Below are positions 8,690 through 16,999 of a stretch of DNA of 64,000 bases, in pieces. The notes under the pieces were generated by a model. The model saw only the letters and a program-made list of their open reading frames with translations, was not told where the DNA came from and did not search any database. How positions within the stretch are numbered: position 1 is the stretch's first letter; each line of letters begins with the position of its first letter. Made by a program: the position numbers and the translations under genes. The DNA comes from Agromyces humatus (GTDB lineage: Bacteria > Actinomycetota > Actinomycetes > Actinomycetales > Microbacteriaceae), in contig NZ_JAJQPD010000006.1 of assembly GCF_021228295.1 (NCBI RefSeq), positions 1 through 64,000 on the forward strand. Direction: 5' to 3'.

Positions 8690-9748
8690 ATGCACCCATC
8701 ACGCGATCGTTTCTCGGCCGGTCGGGGCTATCTCGCGGCCTGCACGCTCGGCCTGCCCGCCGACGTGACCCGCGACGCCGTGCGCCGTGACCTCGAACGC
8801 TGGTCGGCGGGCGAGGCGACCGCCGCCGACTACTCGTCGGCACTCGAACGCGCTCGCGGCCACGCCGCAACCCTGCTCGGCACGCGCGCCGACCGCATCG
8901 CAACCGGTTCGCAGGTCTCGGTGTTCGCCGGGCTCGCCGCGGCGTCGGCTCCGGCGGGCGCCGAGGTACTCTGCGTCGACGGCGACTTCTCGTCGGTCGT
9001 CGCACCGTTCCTCGCGCGGGGCGACCTGCGGGTTCGGCACGTGCCACTCGGCGCGCTCGCCGATGAGATCACCCCGTCGACCTGGCTGGTCTCGTACTCG
9101 CTCGTGCAGTCCGCCACGGGCGAGGTCGCCGACGCGGCATCCGTCGCCGAAGCGGCTCGCGCGGCCGGCGCGCTCATCCTGCTCGACACCACGCAGGCCA
9201 CCGGGTGGATGCCGACGACCGGCCTCGACGCCGACCTCATCGTCTGCCACGCCTACAAGTGGCTCGGTGCTCCGCGCGGCGCCGCGTTCGCCGCCGTCAG
9301 CGACCGCGCCGTCGACGAATTCATTCCGCACACCGCGGGCTGGTACTCGGGCGACGACCCGTGGGCGTCATGCTACGGCCCGGAGCTTCACCTCGCCGAG
9401 GGTGCCCGCCGGTTCGAGGTCTCCCCCGCATGGCATGCCTGGGCCGGGGCCGAGGCGGCCCTCGGGTTCGCGGCCGCGCTCGACATGCGCGAGGTGCAAC
9501 TGCACGATGTCGGGCTCGCGAACGCATTCCGCGAGCGGCTCGGGCTCGCGGCATCCGACAGCGCCATCGTGACGTGGCCCGACGCCGACGGCAGCGACCT
9601 CGCGGCGCTCACCGCGTCGGGCGTGGTCGCCTCGGGGCGCGCAGGCCGGGCGCGCGTCGCCTTCCACCTCTGGAACGACGAAGACGATGTCGCAAGCGCG
9701 GCCGCCGCCGTCACCGGGCGGCGGATGCCGCTCAGCGCCTCGCGCTGA
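8690..9748 (+). CDS. Class V aminotransferase-fold PLP enzyme
   Basis: 352 residues of a fold-type I PLP enzyme resembling cysteine desulfurase / kynureninase-like aminotransferases. The predicted Schiff-base lysine is in CHAYKWLGAPRG, and the PLP-phosphate/Asp region is ILLDTTQATGW. There is no desulfurase catalytic-Cys loop that I can see, so the substrate is unknown. The ATG at 8690 is preferred over an in-frame ATG at 8630 because homologous-looking sequence (SRDRFSAGRGYL) starts just after it, and the earlier start would run through the shared LysR promoter region. The 3' end overlaps the convergent SufR-like gene by 17 bases. Confidence 0.8.
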   Translation: MHPSRDRFSAGRGYLAACTLGLPADVTRDAVRRDLERWSAGEATAADYSSALERARGHAATLLGTRADRIATGSQVSVFAGLAAASAPAGAEVLCVDGDFSSVVAPFLARGDLRVRHVPLGALADEITPSTWLVSYSLVQSATGEVADAASVAEAARAAGALILLDTTQATGWMPTTGLDADLIVCHAYKWLGAPRGAAFAAVSDRAVDEFIPHTAGWYSGDDPWASCYGPELHLAEGARRFEVSPAWHAWAGAEAALGFAAALDMREVQLHDVGLANAFRERLGLAASDSAIVTWPDADGSDLAALTASGVVASGRAGRARVAFHLWNDEDDVASAAAAVTGRRMPLSASR

Positions 9749-9751
9749 GCG
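9729..9751. terminator. Hairpin containing both convergent stop codons
   Basis: CGCTCAGCG (9729-9737) and CGCTGAGCG (9743-9751) form a perfect 9-bp stem with a 5-base loop. The TCA of the minus-strand regulator (9732-9734) and the TGA of the plus-strand enzyme (9746-9748) lie symmetrically in the two arms. It probably terminates both transcripts. Confidence 0.6.
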
Positions 9752-10424
9752 CGACGAGGCAGCGCTCGGGCGTCACGAAGGGCATCAGGCGCGCTTCGAT
9801 CGGCGGGTGGTTCGCGTCGGATGCCTCGCCCGCGAGCACTTCGCGGATGAGCCCGTCGTGCACCGAGCAGACGATGTTGCGGTGAGCTCGCGCAGACTCG
9901 CGGAACGGACAGGCGTGCAGTGCGATACCCTCTGGGGTCGCCTCGGGCGCGAAGCCGAGCTCATCGAGGATGCGGGTGAGGCGGACCGGCGGATCGGCTT
10001 CGTGCGCCTCGAGGCTCGCCGCCCAGCGTCGCCCGGCCGAGCGAGCGAGCGAGCGCCCCGCGTCGGCGCCCTGCGCCTCGAGCGTCTCGGCGAGCACCTC
10101 GATGAGTCGGTCGCGCGCGCGCTCGTCGCGGGCGCGGGGATCAGCGTCGGCGACGAGTGCGTACCGCAACCGCGGGCGTCCCCGGCGCGCGGTGCGTTCG
10201 GCGGTCGCGGCGACGACGCCGGCCTCGACGAGTTGATCGAGGTGGAAGCGCGCCGTCGTGACGTGCACGCCGAGCGCCTCGGCGAGAGCGGCGGCGTCGA
10301 CGGGCGCTGACACCTCGCGCAGCGCGGCGAGCACGCGACGCCTCGCCGACGACAGGAGGGCGAGCGAAGCCGGCTCGCCGTGGCCGCCGCGCGGGGGGAC
10401 CTCGTCAGTCGCGGCCGAGCGCAT
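9732..10424 (-). CDS. SufR-like helix-turn-helix regulator with cysteine-rich C-terminus
   Basis: 230 residues. An N-terminal winged helix (LLSSARRRVLAALREVSAPVDAAALAEALGVHVTTARFHLDQL) is followed by a C-terminal domain whose pattern HACPF...NIVCSVHDGL...ERCLVAL matches SufR/DeoR-type Fe-S-sensing repressors. Three cysteines occupy the positions expected for cluster ligands (13 then 35 residues between them). The start at 10424 lies inside the 3' end of the globin gene (20-base overlap), so the two are translationally coupled. Inference: it senses oxygen, nitric oxide or iron and controls the globin operon and perhaps the divergent cupin genes. Confidence in the HTH call is high; in the Fe-S call, moderate. 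Confidence 0.75.
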   Translation of the reverse strand: MRSAATDEVPPRGGHGEPASLALLSSARRRVLAALREVSAPVDAAALAEALGVHVTTARFHLDQLVEAGVVAATAERTARRGRPRLRYALVADADPRARDERARDRLIEVLAETLEAQGADAGRSLARSAGRRWAASLEAHEADPPVRLTRILDELGFAPEATPEGIALHACPFRESARAHRNIVCSVHDGLIREVLAGEASDANHPPIEARLMPFVTPERCLVALSARR

Positions 10425-10902
10425 CGAGAACTCCCTCGTACTCGAGCTTTCCGCGGGTCGAGAGCGTCTCGAAGCTCGAACCCGAGCGCCCCTCCAGGCG
10501 GCGGCGGATCGACCCGGCGATGCGCCGGGCCTGCGTCTTCGCCCGTTCGGCCGCATCGCCCGTGAACTGCTCGTCGACGTTCGCGACCCAGAGGTCGAGC
10601 CAGCGGTCGAAATGCGCCGCGCCGAGCGGGGACTTCGCGTGAAGACCGACGTGCAGCGCGAGCGCGTTGCGCCGGTAGGCGCCCGTGCGGAAGAGCACCG
10701 TCTCCCAGAAGTCGCACATGATCGGGAGATGGTGGTTGAGGTCCATCCGCGCCACCTCGGTGAAGATGGGGCCGATGAGCGGGTCGGCGAACGCTTTGCG
10801 GTAGAAGGCGTCGACGAGCCGGGCGATGTCGTCGCGGTCGCGGATGTCGCGGGATTCGCGTCCCTCACTGGGTTCGCGGCGTTCGCTCGGCTGCGGTGTC
10901 AT
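10405..10902 (-). CDS. Group III truncated haemoglobin
   Basis: 165 residues. The core has family features: LVDAFYRKAFADPLIGPIF near the start, HHLPIMCDFWETVLFRTGAY and the predicted proximal histidine region ALHVGLHAKSPL, then FDRWLDLW. Group III truncated globins bind oxygen or nitric oxide; their physiological role is often unclear. It has a charged N-terminal extension (about 25 residues). Encoded first in a two-gene operon with the SufR-like regulator, 111 bases from a divergent cupin gene. Confidence 0.9.
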   Translation of the reverse strand: MTPQPSERREPSEGRESRDIRDRDDIARLVDAFYRKAFADPLIGPIFTEVARMDLNHHLPIMCDFWETVLFRTGAYRRNALALHVGLHAKSPLGAAHFDRWLDLWVANVDEQFTGDAAERAKTQARRIAGSIRRRLEGRSGSSFETLSTRGKLEYEGVLDALGRD

Positions 10903-10947
10903 GGCTCAAGCCTAACGATTTTCCGCGAATAAACCGGACTCTGATAC

Positions 10948-10959
10948 GTTAAATTCAAC
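10948..10959. promoter_or_regulatory. Candidate operator between the globin and cupin operons
   Basis: GTTAAATTCAAC is a 12-bp near-palindrome (one mismatched pair) in an unusually AT-rich patch between the divergent globin and cupin genes. It is the best candidate site for the SufR-like regulator, but that assignment is inference only. Confidence 0.35.
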
Positions 10960-11013
10960 TGGATCTCGAGCGATCGGGAGTCGAGACATCGGATTCGTCG
11001 GAAGGATCGGGCT

Positions 11014-11463
11014 ATGGACTCGGGCTATCGGATCATCGCCGCGGACGAGGCGCACCTCTTGGATGAGCTGCCGCCGGAGGACGGCGAGGTGCGCACCCGC
11101 CGGGTCTTCGCACACGACGGAGTCTCGCTCGTGCTCATCAGCCTCGGCCGCGGTGCCGTGCTGCGCGACCACACTGCGGTGGCGCCGATCCTCATCCGCG
11201 GGCTGTCGGGGCGCTCGGTGGTCACGATCGGCGATGACCGCGTCGACCTCGCGGTCGGCGCGATCGTGCAACTCGACACCGGTGTGCGGCACGCCGTCGA
11301 GGCGATCGGGCCGGCGCAGCTCCTGCTCACCGTGCTCGGCACGGGGCGCGGGCGCGCACGCGGGGGGCGTGCCTCGATCGCCGCCGACAGCGGCGCGCCC
11401 GCAGCGGCAGCGGGCGCGATTTCGGTGGCAGAGCCGGTCGATTCGGCTGAGGCCGGGCGGTGA
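11014..11463 (+). CDS. Cupin-fold protein, function unknown
   Basis: 149 residues. Residues about 25-110 read as a small beta-barrel (VSLVLISLGRGAVLRDHTAVAPILI, GRSVVTIGDDRVDLAVGAIVQLDTGVRHAVEA), which fits a single-domain cupin with candidate ligand histidines in RDH and VRHAVEA. The last 40 residues are Ala/Gly-rich and likely disordered. It overlaps the following membrane-protein gene by 4 bases (GTGA), indicating an operon. Small cupins often accompany globins in nitric-oxide or redox clusters, so a related role is plausible but unproven. Confidence 0.6.
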   Translation: MDSGYRIIAADEAHLLDELPPEDGEVRTRRVFAHDGVSLVLISLGRGAVLRDHTAVAPILIRGLSGRSVVTIGDDRVDLAVGAIVQLDTGVRHAVEAIGPAQLLLTVLGTGRGRARGGRASIAADSGAPAAAAGAISVAEPVDSAEAGR

Positions 11464-11957
11464 CCGCTGCATCGACGGTCGCCGTCAGATCCAGCATCCG
11501 GCCCACCGCCGTGGGCGAGGCGCTCGGCGTCGCACTCGTGATCGCCGGCGGGCTCGTCGCTGCAGTAGCCGGGCCGCTGCAACTCGAGCGCGGCAGTTGG
11601 CTCGCCGCCTACCTCGTGCTCGTCTGCGGCGTCGCCCAGTGCCTCGTCTTCCGATCGTTCGCGCACGTCGGCTGGGCCAACGGCCGTCGGGGGTGGGGCG
11701 CGCTCGCGGCCTGGAATGCGGGCAACCTGCTCGTCATGGTCGGCGCGCTCGCACGTCTGCCGTTGGTCGCCGATGTCGGCGGGCTGCTGCTCGTCGTACC
11801 GCTCGTGGCCGCACTGAGGGCGACCTTCGCGACGCCCCCGGCTTCGCGAGTGTCGGCGGGGCGCTCGACCCGTGTACTCGCGAGACTCGTGCTGGCCGCG
11901 GTGCTCATCGGCGTACCGGTCGGTCTCGTGCTGACGCACCTTCGTTCGGCCGGCTGA
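11460..11957 (+). CDS. Small integral membrane protein
   Basis: 165 residues with about four hydrophobic helices (ALGVALVIAGGLVAAVAGPL, WLAAYLVLVCGVAQCLVF, NLLVMVGALARLPLV plus LLLVVPLVAAL, VLARLVLAAVLIGVPVGLVL). The GTG start at 11460 overlaps the cupin stop as GTGA, so translation is coupled. No enzymatic motif is visible and I do not recognise a named family. Confidence 0.65.
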   Translation: MTAASTVAVRSSIRPTAVGEALGVALVIAGGLVAAVAGPLQLERGSWLAAYLVLVCGVAQCLVFRSFAHVGWANGRRGWGALAAWNAGNLLVMVGALARLPLVADVGGLLLVVPLVAALRATFATPPASRVSAGRSTRVLARLVLAAVLIGVPVGLVLTHLRSAG

Positions 11958-11993
11958 CGAGCCGAAACGCCATCAGCCGCCGCCAAGCGCCGC

Positions 11994-12764
11994 TCAGGCG
12001 GAGCGCACCGAATTCGAGAGCGTGCCGAGGCCCGAGACCGTGACCTCCACGGTGTCACCGTCGACGATCGGGCCGACACCCGCTGGGGTGCCCGTGAGGA
12101 TCACGTCGCCGGGCAACAAGGTGAACACGCTCGAGGCGTAGGCGACGATCGCGGGCACCGAGTGCACGAGGTCGGCGAGCCGCCCCTCCTGCTTGCGCAC
12201 GCCGTTGACGCTCGTCTCGATGGTTCCGCCGACGAAGTCGACCTCGGTGTCGATCACCGGACCGAGCGGACAGAAGGAGTCGAACCCCTTCGCCCGCGTC
12301 CACTGGCCGTCGCGTCGCTGCAGGTCGCGAGCGGTGACGTCGTTCGCGATCGTGTACCCGAAGATCACGTGCTCGGCATCGGCCTCGCTGACGTTCTTCG
12401 CGATGCGCCCGATGACCACTGCCAGTTCGCCCTCGTGCTCGACCCGCTCGCTCTGCTTCGGCAGCACGATGGCGTCGTCTGGCCCGATCACCGACGTGTT
12501 CGGCTTCAAGAACAACAGCGGCTCGGCCGGGGCCTCGCCTCCCATCTCGGCGGCGTGGTCATGGTAGTTCCTGCCGACCGCGACGACCTTCGACCGTGGG
12601 ATCACCGGAGCGAGCAGCTTCACCTCACCAAGGGGCACACGCTCGCCCGTGGGCTCGTAGCCCGCGAACATCGGGTCGGCCTTCAGCACGACGAGTTCGT
12701 CCTCCTCCTCGTCGATGATGCCGAACGAGATGGTCTCACCATGGCTGAACCGCGCGATCTTCAT
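11994..12764 (-). CDS. Fumarylacetoacetate hydrolase-family protein
   Basis: 256 residues of the FAH/HpcE fold (acylpyruvate hydrolases and decarboxylases). Metal-binding acidic motifs are present: EHEGELAVVIG for the E-x-E pair and IANDVTARD for the Asp, with the family sequence AVGRNYHDHAAEM upstream. Probable activity is C-C bond hydrolysis or decarboxylation of a 2-keto acid; the substrate is not inferable. The ATG at 12764 is chosen because MKIARFSHG is the usual N-terminus of this actinobacterial subgroup. The gene belongs to the conserved leuB-FAH-gltX neighbourhood of Actinobacteria. Confidence 0.9.
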   Translation of the reverse strand: MKIARFSHGETISFGIIDEEEDELVVLKADPMFAGYEPTGERVPLGEVKLLAPVIPRSKVVAVGRNYHDHAAEMGGEAPAEPLLFLKPNTSVIGPDDAIVLPKQSERVEHEGELAVVIGRIAKNVSEADAEHVIFGYTIANDVTARDLQRRDGQWTRAKGFDSFCPLGPVIDTEVDFVGGTIETSVNGVRKQEGRLADLVHSVPAIVAYASSVFTLLPGDVILTGTPAGVGPIVDGDTVEVTVSGLGTLSNSVRSA

Positions 12765-12866
12765 GCGCTCAAGACTAGAGCTTGGCGCTCGGGGGTGGTC
12801 AGGCACTCAAGGCGTCGAAGAACTGCAACATCGACCGGTGTTCGCATCGAGCACGGTGCCCCGAGA

Positions 12867-14246
12867 TCAGAAGGGCGGCGGGTCGGTGTATGCGCGGCCG
12901 GTGGGACTCAGCCAGGTGACGGTGTCGTCGCGGTTCTTGGTGTGAGTGAACTGGCTGGCATGTTTGAGGCGGTGATCGCCCCGGCATGCGGGGCTGAGGT
13001 TGTCGGCGTTCGTGGCTCCGCCGTGTTGCCAGTCGATCTGGTGATCGATATCGGCGCTGATGGCGAGTCGATCGCAACCCGGCCTCGTGCAGCGGCCGTG
13101 CGTGAGGGTGAGCCAGAGGCGTTGCGCCTTCGTGGGCCGGTATCTCGTGCGGTCGAGCGCCAGCGGAGCCGCGGTGATCGGGTCGACGGCGAGCCGCAGG
13201 AACGAGGGCGCATCGGCGAACAACTGCCGGGCGGTCGCGACATCGATCGGGCCGACCCCGTCGAGCATGCCCGGCGCCGTGTCGACCCCTGCGATGCTCA
13301 ACACCGGGACGGTGACGATCACTTCGGCGCGAGCCGCGCTCGGGGTGCCGTCGCCGGCCAGCCACGCCACCGCGGCGTCAGCACGCAACTGGTCGAGGTT
13401 GCGCGGCTCGTCGGCCGCGCCGACGTCGCGTCGGGCGGTCGCGTCGAGCCTGGCCCACACTCGGGCCGCGTCGACCTGGCTGGTGTACAGGCTCACCCAC
13501 GCCATGCCGTCATCGACATGCTCGACCACGACCCGACGCTGCGCGAACGCGCGCGTGTGCCGCACCTCGAGGCGGTCGCGCTCGAGCCCGGCTCGCACCG
13601 TGCGAGCCCGCTGCCGGAACCGCGCCGTGCTCACGGTGCCGATCACCGAGGAGAGCGCGTCGTCGAGCTCGGCAAGACGCGCATCACCCGCGCCGAACCC
13701 GGCCGCCGCGTCGACCGCGACCCTGGCATCGACATACCCGGCGACCCCATCGACGAACCGGGCCCACACTCCCGGCAACCGGGTCTGCAACACCGTCGCC
13801 TCGTGCGCCCGGGTTCGGATCGTGCCCGCCGGAACCTGCAACCGCATCGACAACTCGGCTGCCGCCGCCCGCACCGCCAGCTCCGCCGCATCCGACCCCG
13901 CGCACGCGTGGCCCCGCAGATACAGCCCCGGTTGCCGCGCCGCCAGAGCGAGAGCCCGGGCGACCGCATCAAGATGGGCGGCCATCGCCCAGTTCACCTC
14001 GAACTGCGCCGACTCGGCCGCATCCAACGCGGAACACAATTCCGCGAACGCGTCAGCCGGAGCTGACGCCTCCGAGAACTCGAACCACGCATCCGACTCG
14101 AACGGAGACACGTCGAACGACGTCGCATCTGAATCAGCGGCCCCTTCTGGACCCACGGCCGCCTCGGACTCGAAGAACGCAGTCAGATCGACACCCGCGA
14201 GCGGGTCGAGCAGCCCGGCCCCTGCGTTGTCGAATGTCTCTGCCAT
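12867..14246 (-). CDS. DUF222 / 13E12-type HNH endonuclease-like protein
   Basis: 459 residues. A long helical DUF222 region is followed by an HNH nuclease core near the C-terminus (CTRPGCDR ... ADIDHQIDWQHGG ... NADNLSPACRGDH). The cysteines in CTRPGC and ACRGDH look like structural zinc ligands. Proteins of this kind occur in many copies in Microbacteriaceae and Mycobacteria (13E12 repeat family) and behave as mobile or selfish genes; their role is unsettled. Start ATG 14246; an upstream in-frame start at 14351 would add an untypical leader. It separates the FAH-family gene from ilvE, consistent with insertion into a conserved operon. Confidence 0.9.
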   Translation of the reverse strand: MAETFDNAGAGLLDPLAGVDLTAFFESEAAVGPEGAADSDATSFDVSPFESDAWFEFSEASAPADAFAELCSALDAAESAQFEVNWAMAAHLDAVARALALAARQPGLYLRGHACAGSDAAELAVRAAAAELSMRLQVPAGTIRTRAHEATVLQTRLPGVWARFVDGVAGYVDARVAVDAAAGFGAGDARLAELDDALSSVIGTVSTARFRQRARTVRAGLERDRLEVRHTRAFAQRRVVVEHVDDGMAWVSLYTSQVDAARVWARLDATARRDVGAADEPRNLDQLRADAAVAWLAGDGTPSAARAEVIVTVPVLSIAGVDTAPGMLDGVGPIDVATARQLFADAPSFLRLAVDPITAAPLALDRTRYRPTKAQRLWLTLTHGRCTRPGCDRLAISADIDHQIDWQHGGATNADNLSPACRGDHRLKHASQFTHTKNRDDTVTWLSPTGRAYTDPPPF

Positions 14247-14392
14247 GGAACGATGATCCCAGCACCCACCGACATCGAACGCAATTTCGAGGCATCCGAA
14301 TCGGTCTGCACCCGCGACGACGACAGCGGCCTCGAGCAGATCGACGCGCACCCCCGCGCCCCCTGGTCAGGTTGAGCTTCGCGCAGCCGGAC

Positions 14393-15508
14393 TCACGCGT
14401 CGAGGCGGGTCAGCCAGCCGTGACGGTCTTCGACGCGGCCGTATTGGATGCCGGTGAGCTCTTCACGGAGCGACAGTGCAAGCTCTGAAGCGGCGTCGCC
14501 CGCGTGCACGATCTCGAAGTCCTCTGCGAGCAAGCGCCCGATGGGCGTGATCACGGCGGCAGTACCGCACGCGAACGCACCCACGATGTCTCCGGATGCC
14601 GCTCCTTCGCGCCACTCGTCGATCGTCACCCGCCGGCTCTCGACCGCGTGCCCACGGTCGCGCGCGAGCTGCAGCACCGAGTCGCGCGTGATGCCCTCGA
14701 GGATCGAGTCGGACTCGGGGGTGACGAGCGTGCCGTCCCTGTAGACGAGCACGACGTTCATGCCGCCGAGCTCCTCGAGGTACGTGCCTTCATCGAGGAA
14801 CAGCACCTGCTGGCAGCCGTGCTCGGCCGCCTCGGCCTGCGGCAACAGCGAAGACGCGTAGTTGCCGCCGGTCTTCGCAGCACCCGTGCCGCCCTTGCCG
14901 GCTCGCGCGTACTTCGTCGACAGCCAGATCGACACCGGCTGCACACCGCCGTGGAAGTACGCGCCGGCGGGGCTCGCGATCACGTAGTAGGCGACCTTCT
15001 TCGCGGGACGCACGCCGAGGAACGCCTCTTTCGCGAACATGAACGGACGCAGGTACAGGCTCGTCTCGGGCGCGCTCGGCACCCAGTCGGCGTCGACCGC
15101 GATGAGCTGCTTGAGCGACTCGATGAAGATCTCGCTCGGCAGCTCGGGCAGCGCGAGACGCGCCGCCGATCGCTGCATGCGCGCCGCGTTCTCGTAGGGC
15201 CGGAACGTCCAGACCGATCCGTCGGCGTGACGGTAGGCCTTCATGCCCTCGAAGATCTCCTGCGCGTAGTGCAGCACTGCAGCCGAAGGGTCGAGTGCGA
15301 TCGGGCCGTAGGGCGAGACGCGCGGGCGATGCCAGCCGCCCTTCTCACTCCAGCAGACGTCGACCATGTGGTCGGTGAAGTGGTTGCCGAAGCCCGGGTC
15401 GGCGAGGATCGCGTCGCGCTCGGCGGGCGTCTTCGCCTGCTCGTTGCGCGTGACCTGCCAGATGAGCCCTGCGGCCGACGGTGCCTGGAGCGGGAGGTTG
15501 ATCGTCAT
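14393..15508 (-). CDS. ilvE: Branched-chain amino-acid aminotransferase
   Basis: 371-residue class IV PLP aminotransferase catalysing the last transamination to Leu, Ile and Val. Diagnostic stretches include LHYAQEIFEGMKAYR, SLYLRPFMFAKEAFLGV, KTGGNYASSLLPQ with the PLP lysine region, and EELGGMNVVLVY. It lies 24 bases after leuB on the same strand, so the two are cotranscribed. The other branched-chain genes (ilvD, B, N, C) are about 27 kb away on the same strand beyond the STAND array. Confidence 0.95.
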   Translation of the reverse strand: MTINLPLQAPSAAGLIWQVTRNEQAKTPAERDAILADPGFGNHFTDHMVDVCWSEKGGWHRPRVSPYGPIALDPSAAVLHYAQEIFEGMKAYRHADGSVWTFRPYENAARMQRSAARLALPELPSEIFIESLKQLIAVDADWVPSAPETSLYLRPFMFAKEAFLGVRPAKKVAYYVIASPAGAYFHGGVQPVSIWLSTKYARAGKGGTGAAKTGGNYASSLLPQAEAAEHGCQQVLFLDEGTYLEELGGMNVVLVYRDGTLVTPESDSILEGITRDSVLQLARDRGHAVESRRVTIDEWREGAASGDIVGAFACGTAAVITPIGRLLAEDFEIVHAGDAASELALSLREELTGIQYGRVEDRHGWLTRLDA

Positions 15509-15532
15509 GATGGTCTTCTTTCGTGCGCTGGA

Positions 15533-16594
15533 TCAGTCGAGTGCGCCGATTCGGGCGACGATCGCGTCGCCGACCTCGGAGGTCGATCGTTTCGCGTCGC
15601 CGCGTTCGGCGACATCGGCGGTGACCGCCTCGCGGACCTTCGAGGCGACCTCTGCCCGACCGAGGTGGTCGAGCAGGAGTGCGATCGAGAGGATCGCGGC
15701 GGTGGGATCGGCGATGCCCGTGCCGGCGATGTCGGGTGCGGAGCCGTGTACCGGCTCGAACATGCTGGGGAATCGGCCGTCGGGGTTGATGTTGCCCGAG
15801 GCTGCGAGGCCGATGCCGCCGCTGATCGCGCCGGCCAGATCGGTGAGGATGTCGCCGAAGAGGTTGTCTGTGACGATGACATCGAATCTAGCAGGATCGG
15901 TGACGAGGAAGATCGTCGCCGCGTCGACGTGCAGGTAATCGACGGTCACCTCGGGGTACTCGGCCGCGACGGCGTCGACCGTGCGCTTCCAGAGCGAGCC
16001 GGCGAACACGAGCACGTTGGTCTTGTGCACGAGGGTGAGCCGCTTGCGCGGGCGAGCGGATGCCGCGGCGAACGCGTATCGCACGACCCGTTCGACCCCG
16101 TAGGCGGTGTTGACCGAAACCTCGTTGGCCACCTCATGCGGCGTACCCGCACGGATCGCGCCGCCGTTGCCGACGTAGGGCCCCTCGGTCCCCTCGCGAA
16201 CGACGACGAAGTCGACGTCGCCGGGATCCGCGAGCGGGCTCGCGACACCGGGGTAGAGCACCGACGGCCGCAGGTTGACGTAGTGATCGAGCTCGAAGCG
16301 CAGCCTGAGCAGCAGCCCGCGCTCGATGTTGGCGCCGACGAGTCGCGGATCGCCGGGCACGCCCCCGACCGCGCCGAGCAGGATCGCGTCGTGTCCCTTG
16401 ATCGCCGCGAGGTCGTCGTCGGTCAGCACGTCGCCGGTTTCGAGGTAGCGCTGGGCACCGAGTGAGAAGCGAGTCTGCTCGAACACGAGATCGGTGCCCT
16501 CGGTCACCGCGGCGAGCACCCTGAGTGCCTCGCCGACGACCTCTGGACCGATCCCGTCACCGGGAATCACCGCGAGCTTGACCGCTTCACCCAT
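15533..16594 (-). CDS. leuB: 3-isopropylmalate dehydrogenase
   Basis: 353-residue NAD-dependent beta-decarboxylating dehydrogenase of leucine synthesis. It begins [15 protein letters not shown] and contains the substrate-binding [18 protein letters not shown], the metal and Lys region [19 protein letters not shown], and GSAPDIAG. The ATG at 16594 has a strong GGAGGAG ribosome-binding site 6 bases upstream; longer in-frame starts lack one. First gene of the leuB-ilvE pair. Confidence 0.95.
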   Translation of the reverse strand: MGEAVKLAVIPGDGIGPEVVGEALRVLAAVTEGTDLVFEQTRFSLGAQRYLETGDVLTDDDLAAIKGHDAILLGAVGGVPGDPRLVGANIERGLLLRLRFELDHYVNLRPSVLYPGVASPLADPGDVDFVVVREGTEGPYVGNGGAIRAGTPHEVANEVSVNTAYGVERVVRYAFAAASARPRKRLTLVHKTNVLVFAGSLWKRTVDAVAAEYPEVTVDYLHVDAATIFLVTDPARFDVIVTDNLFGDILTDLAGAISGGIGLAASGNINPDGRFPSMFEPVHGSAPDIAGTGIADPTAAILSIALLLDHLGRAEVASKVREAVTADVAERGDAKRSTSEVGDAIVARIGALD

Positions 16595-16732
16595 GAATGC
16601 TCCTCCGAATGTCAACCCCTCCAGCGTACTGTCCACGAGTGTGGCCTCTCGATACACTCGGGCTCAAGACGAGGCATCCGCCTCATCGAGAGCCGCGGCC
16701 CACGAGACCGCCGAAGAGAAAGCAGGACCCAC

Positions 16733-16987
16733 ATGAGTATCGGCCTCGGAATCGTGCTCGTCGTCATCGGCGCGATCCTCACCTTCGCGCTCAACATCAG
16801 TGTCGAATGGATCAACCTGCAACTGGTCGGCTACATCCTCATGGCGGCGGGCGTCATCGTGATCATCTTCGGCATCGTGCTGCTGGCACGCCGCCGCCGA
16901 ACGGTGGCGACCTCTCGCACCACGGTCGACCCGGCGACCGGAGACCAGGTCACCCGCAACGAGCGGTCCACGCCCGAAGAGCTCTGA
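16733..16987 (+). CDS. DUF6458-family small membrane protein
   Basis: 84 residues: two hydrophobic helices (SIGLGIVLVVIGAILTFAL and LVGYILMAAGVIVIIFGIVLLA) then a charged tail containing TVDPATGDQVTR. This layout matches a short conserved actinobacterial family of unknown function. The ATG at 16733 follows AGGAC. Convergent with the MFS gene; the two stop codons share a small hairpin. Confidence 0.8.
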   Translation: MSIGLGIVLVVIGAILTFALNISVEWINLQLVGYILMAAGVIVIIFGIVLLARRRRTVATSRTTVDPATGDQVTRNERSTPEEL

Positions 16988-16999
16988 GCGGTTCGCTCA
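16985..16999. terminator. Short hairpin built from two convergent stop codons
   Basis: TGAGCG (16985-16990) pairs with CGCTCA (16994-16999) around the loop GTT. The TGA of the DUF6458 gene and the TCA of the MFS gene form the stem ends. At 6 bp it is a weak terminator at best. Confidence 0.35.

Noticed and set aside
12867-14246. Treating the DUF222/HNH gene as a homing endonuclease of an intron or intein.
   Set aside because: It stands alone with its own start and stop, no intron or intein boundaries flank it, and neighbouring genes are intact.
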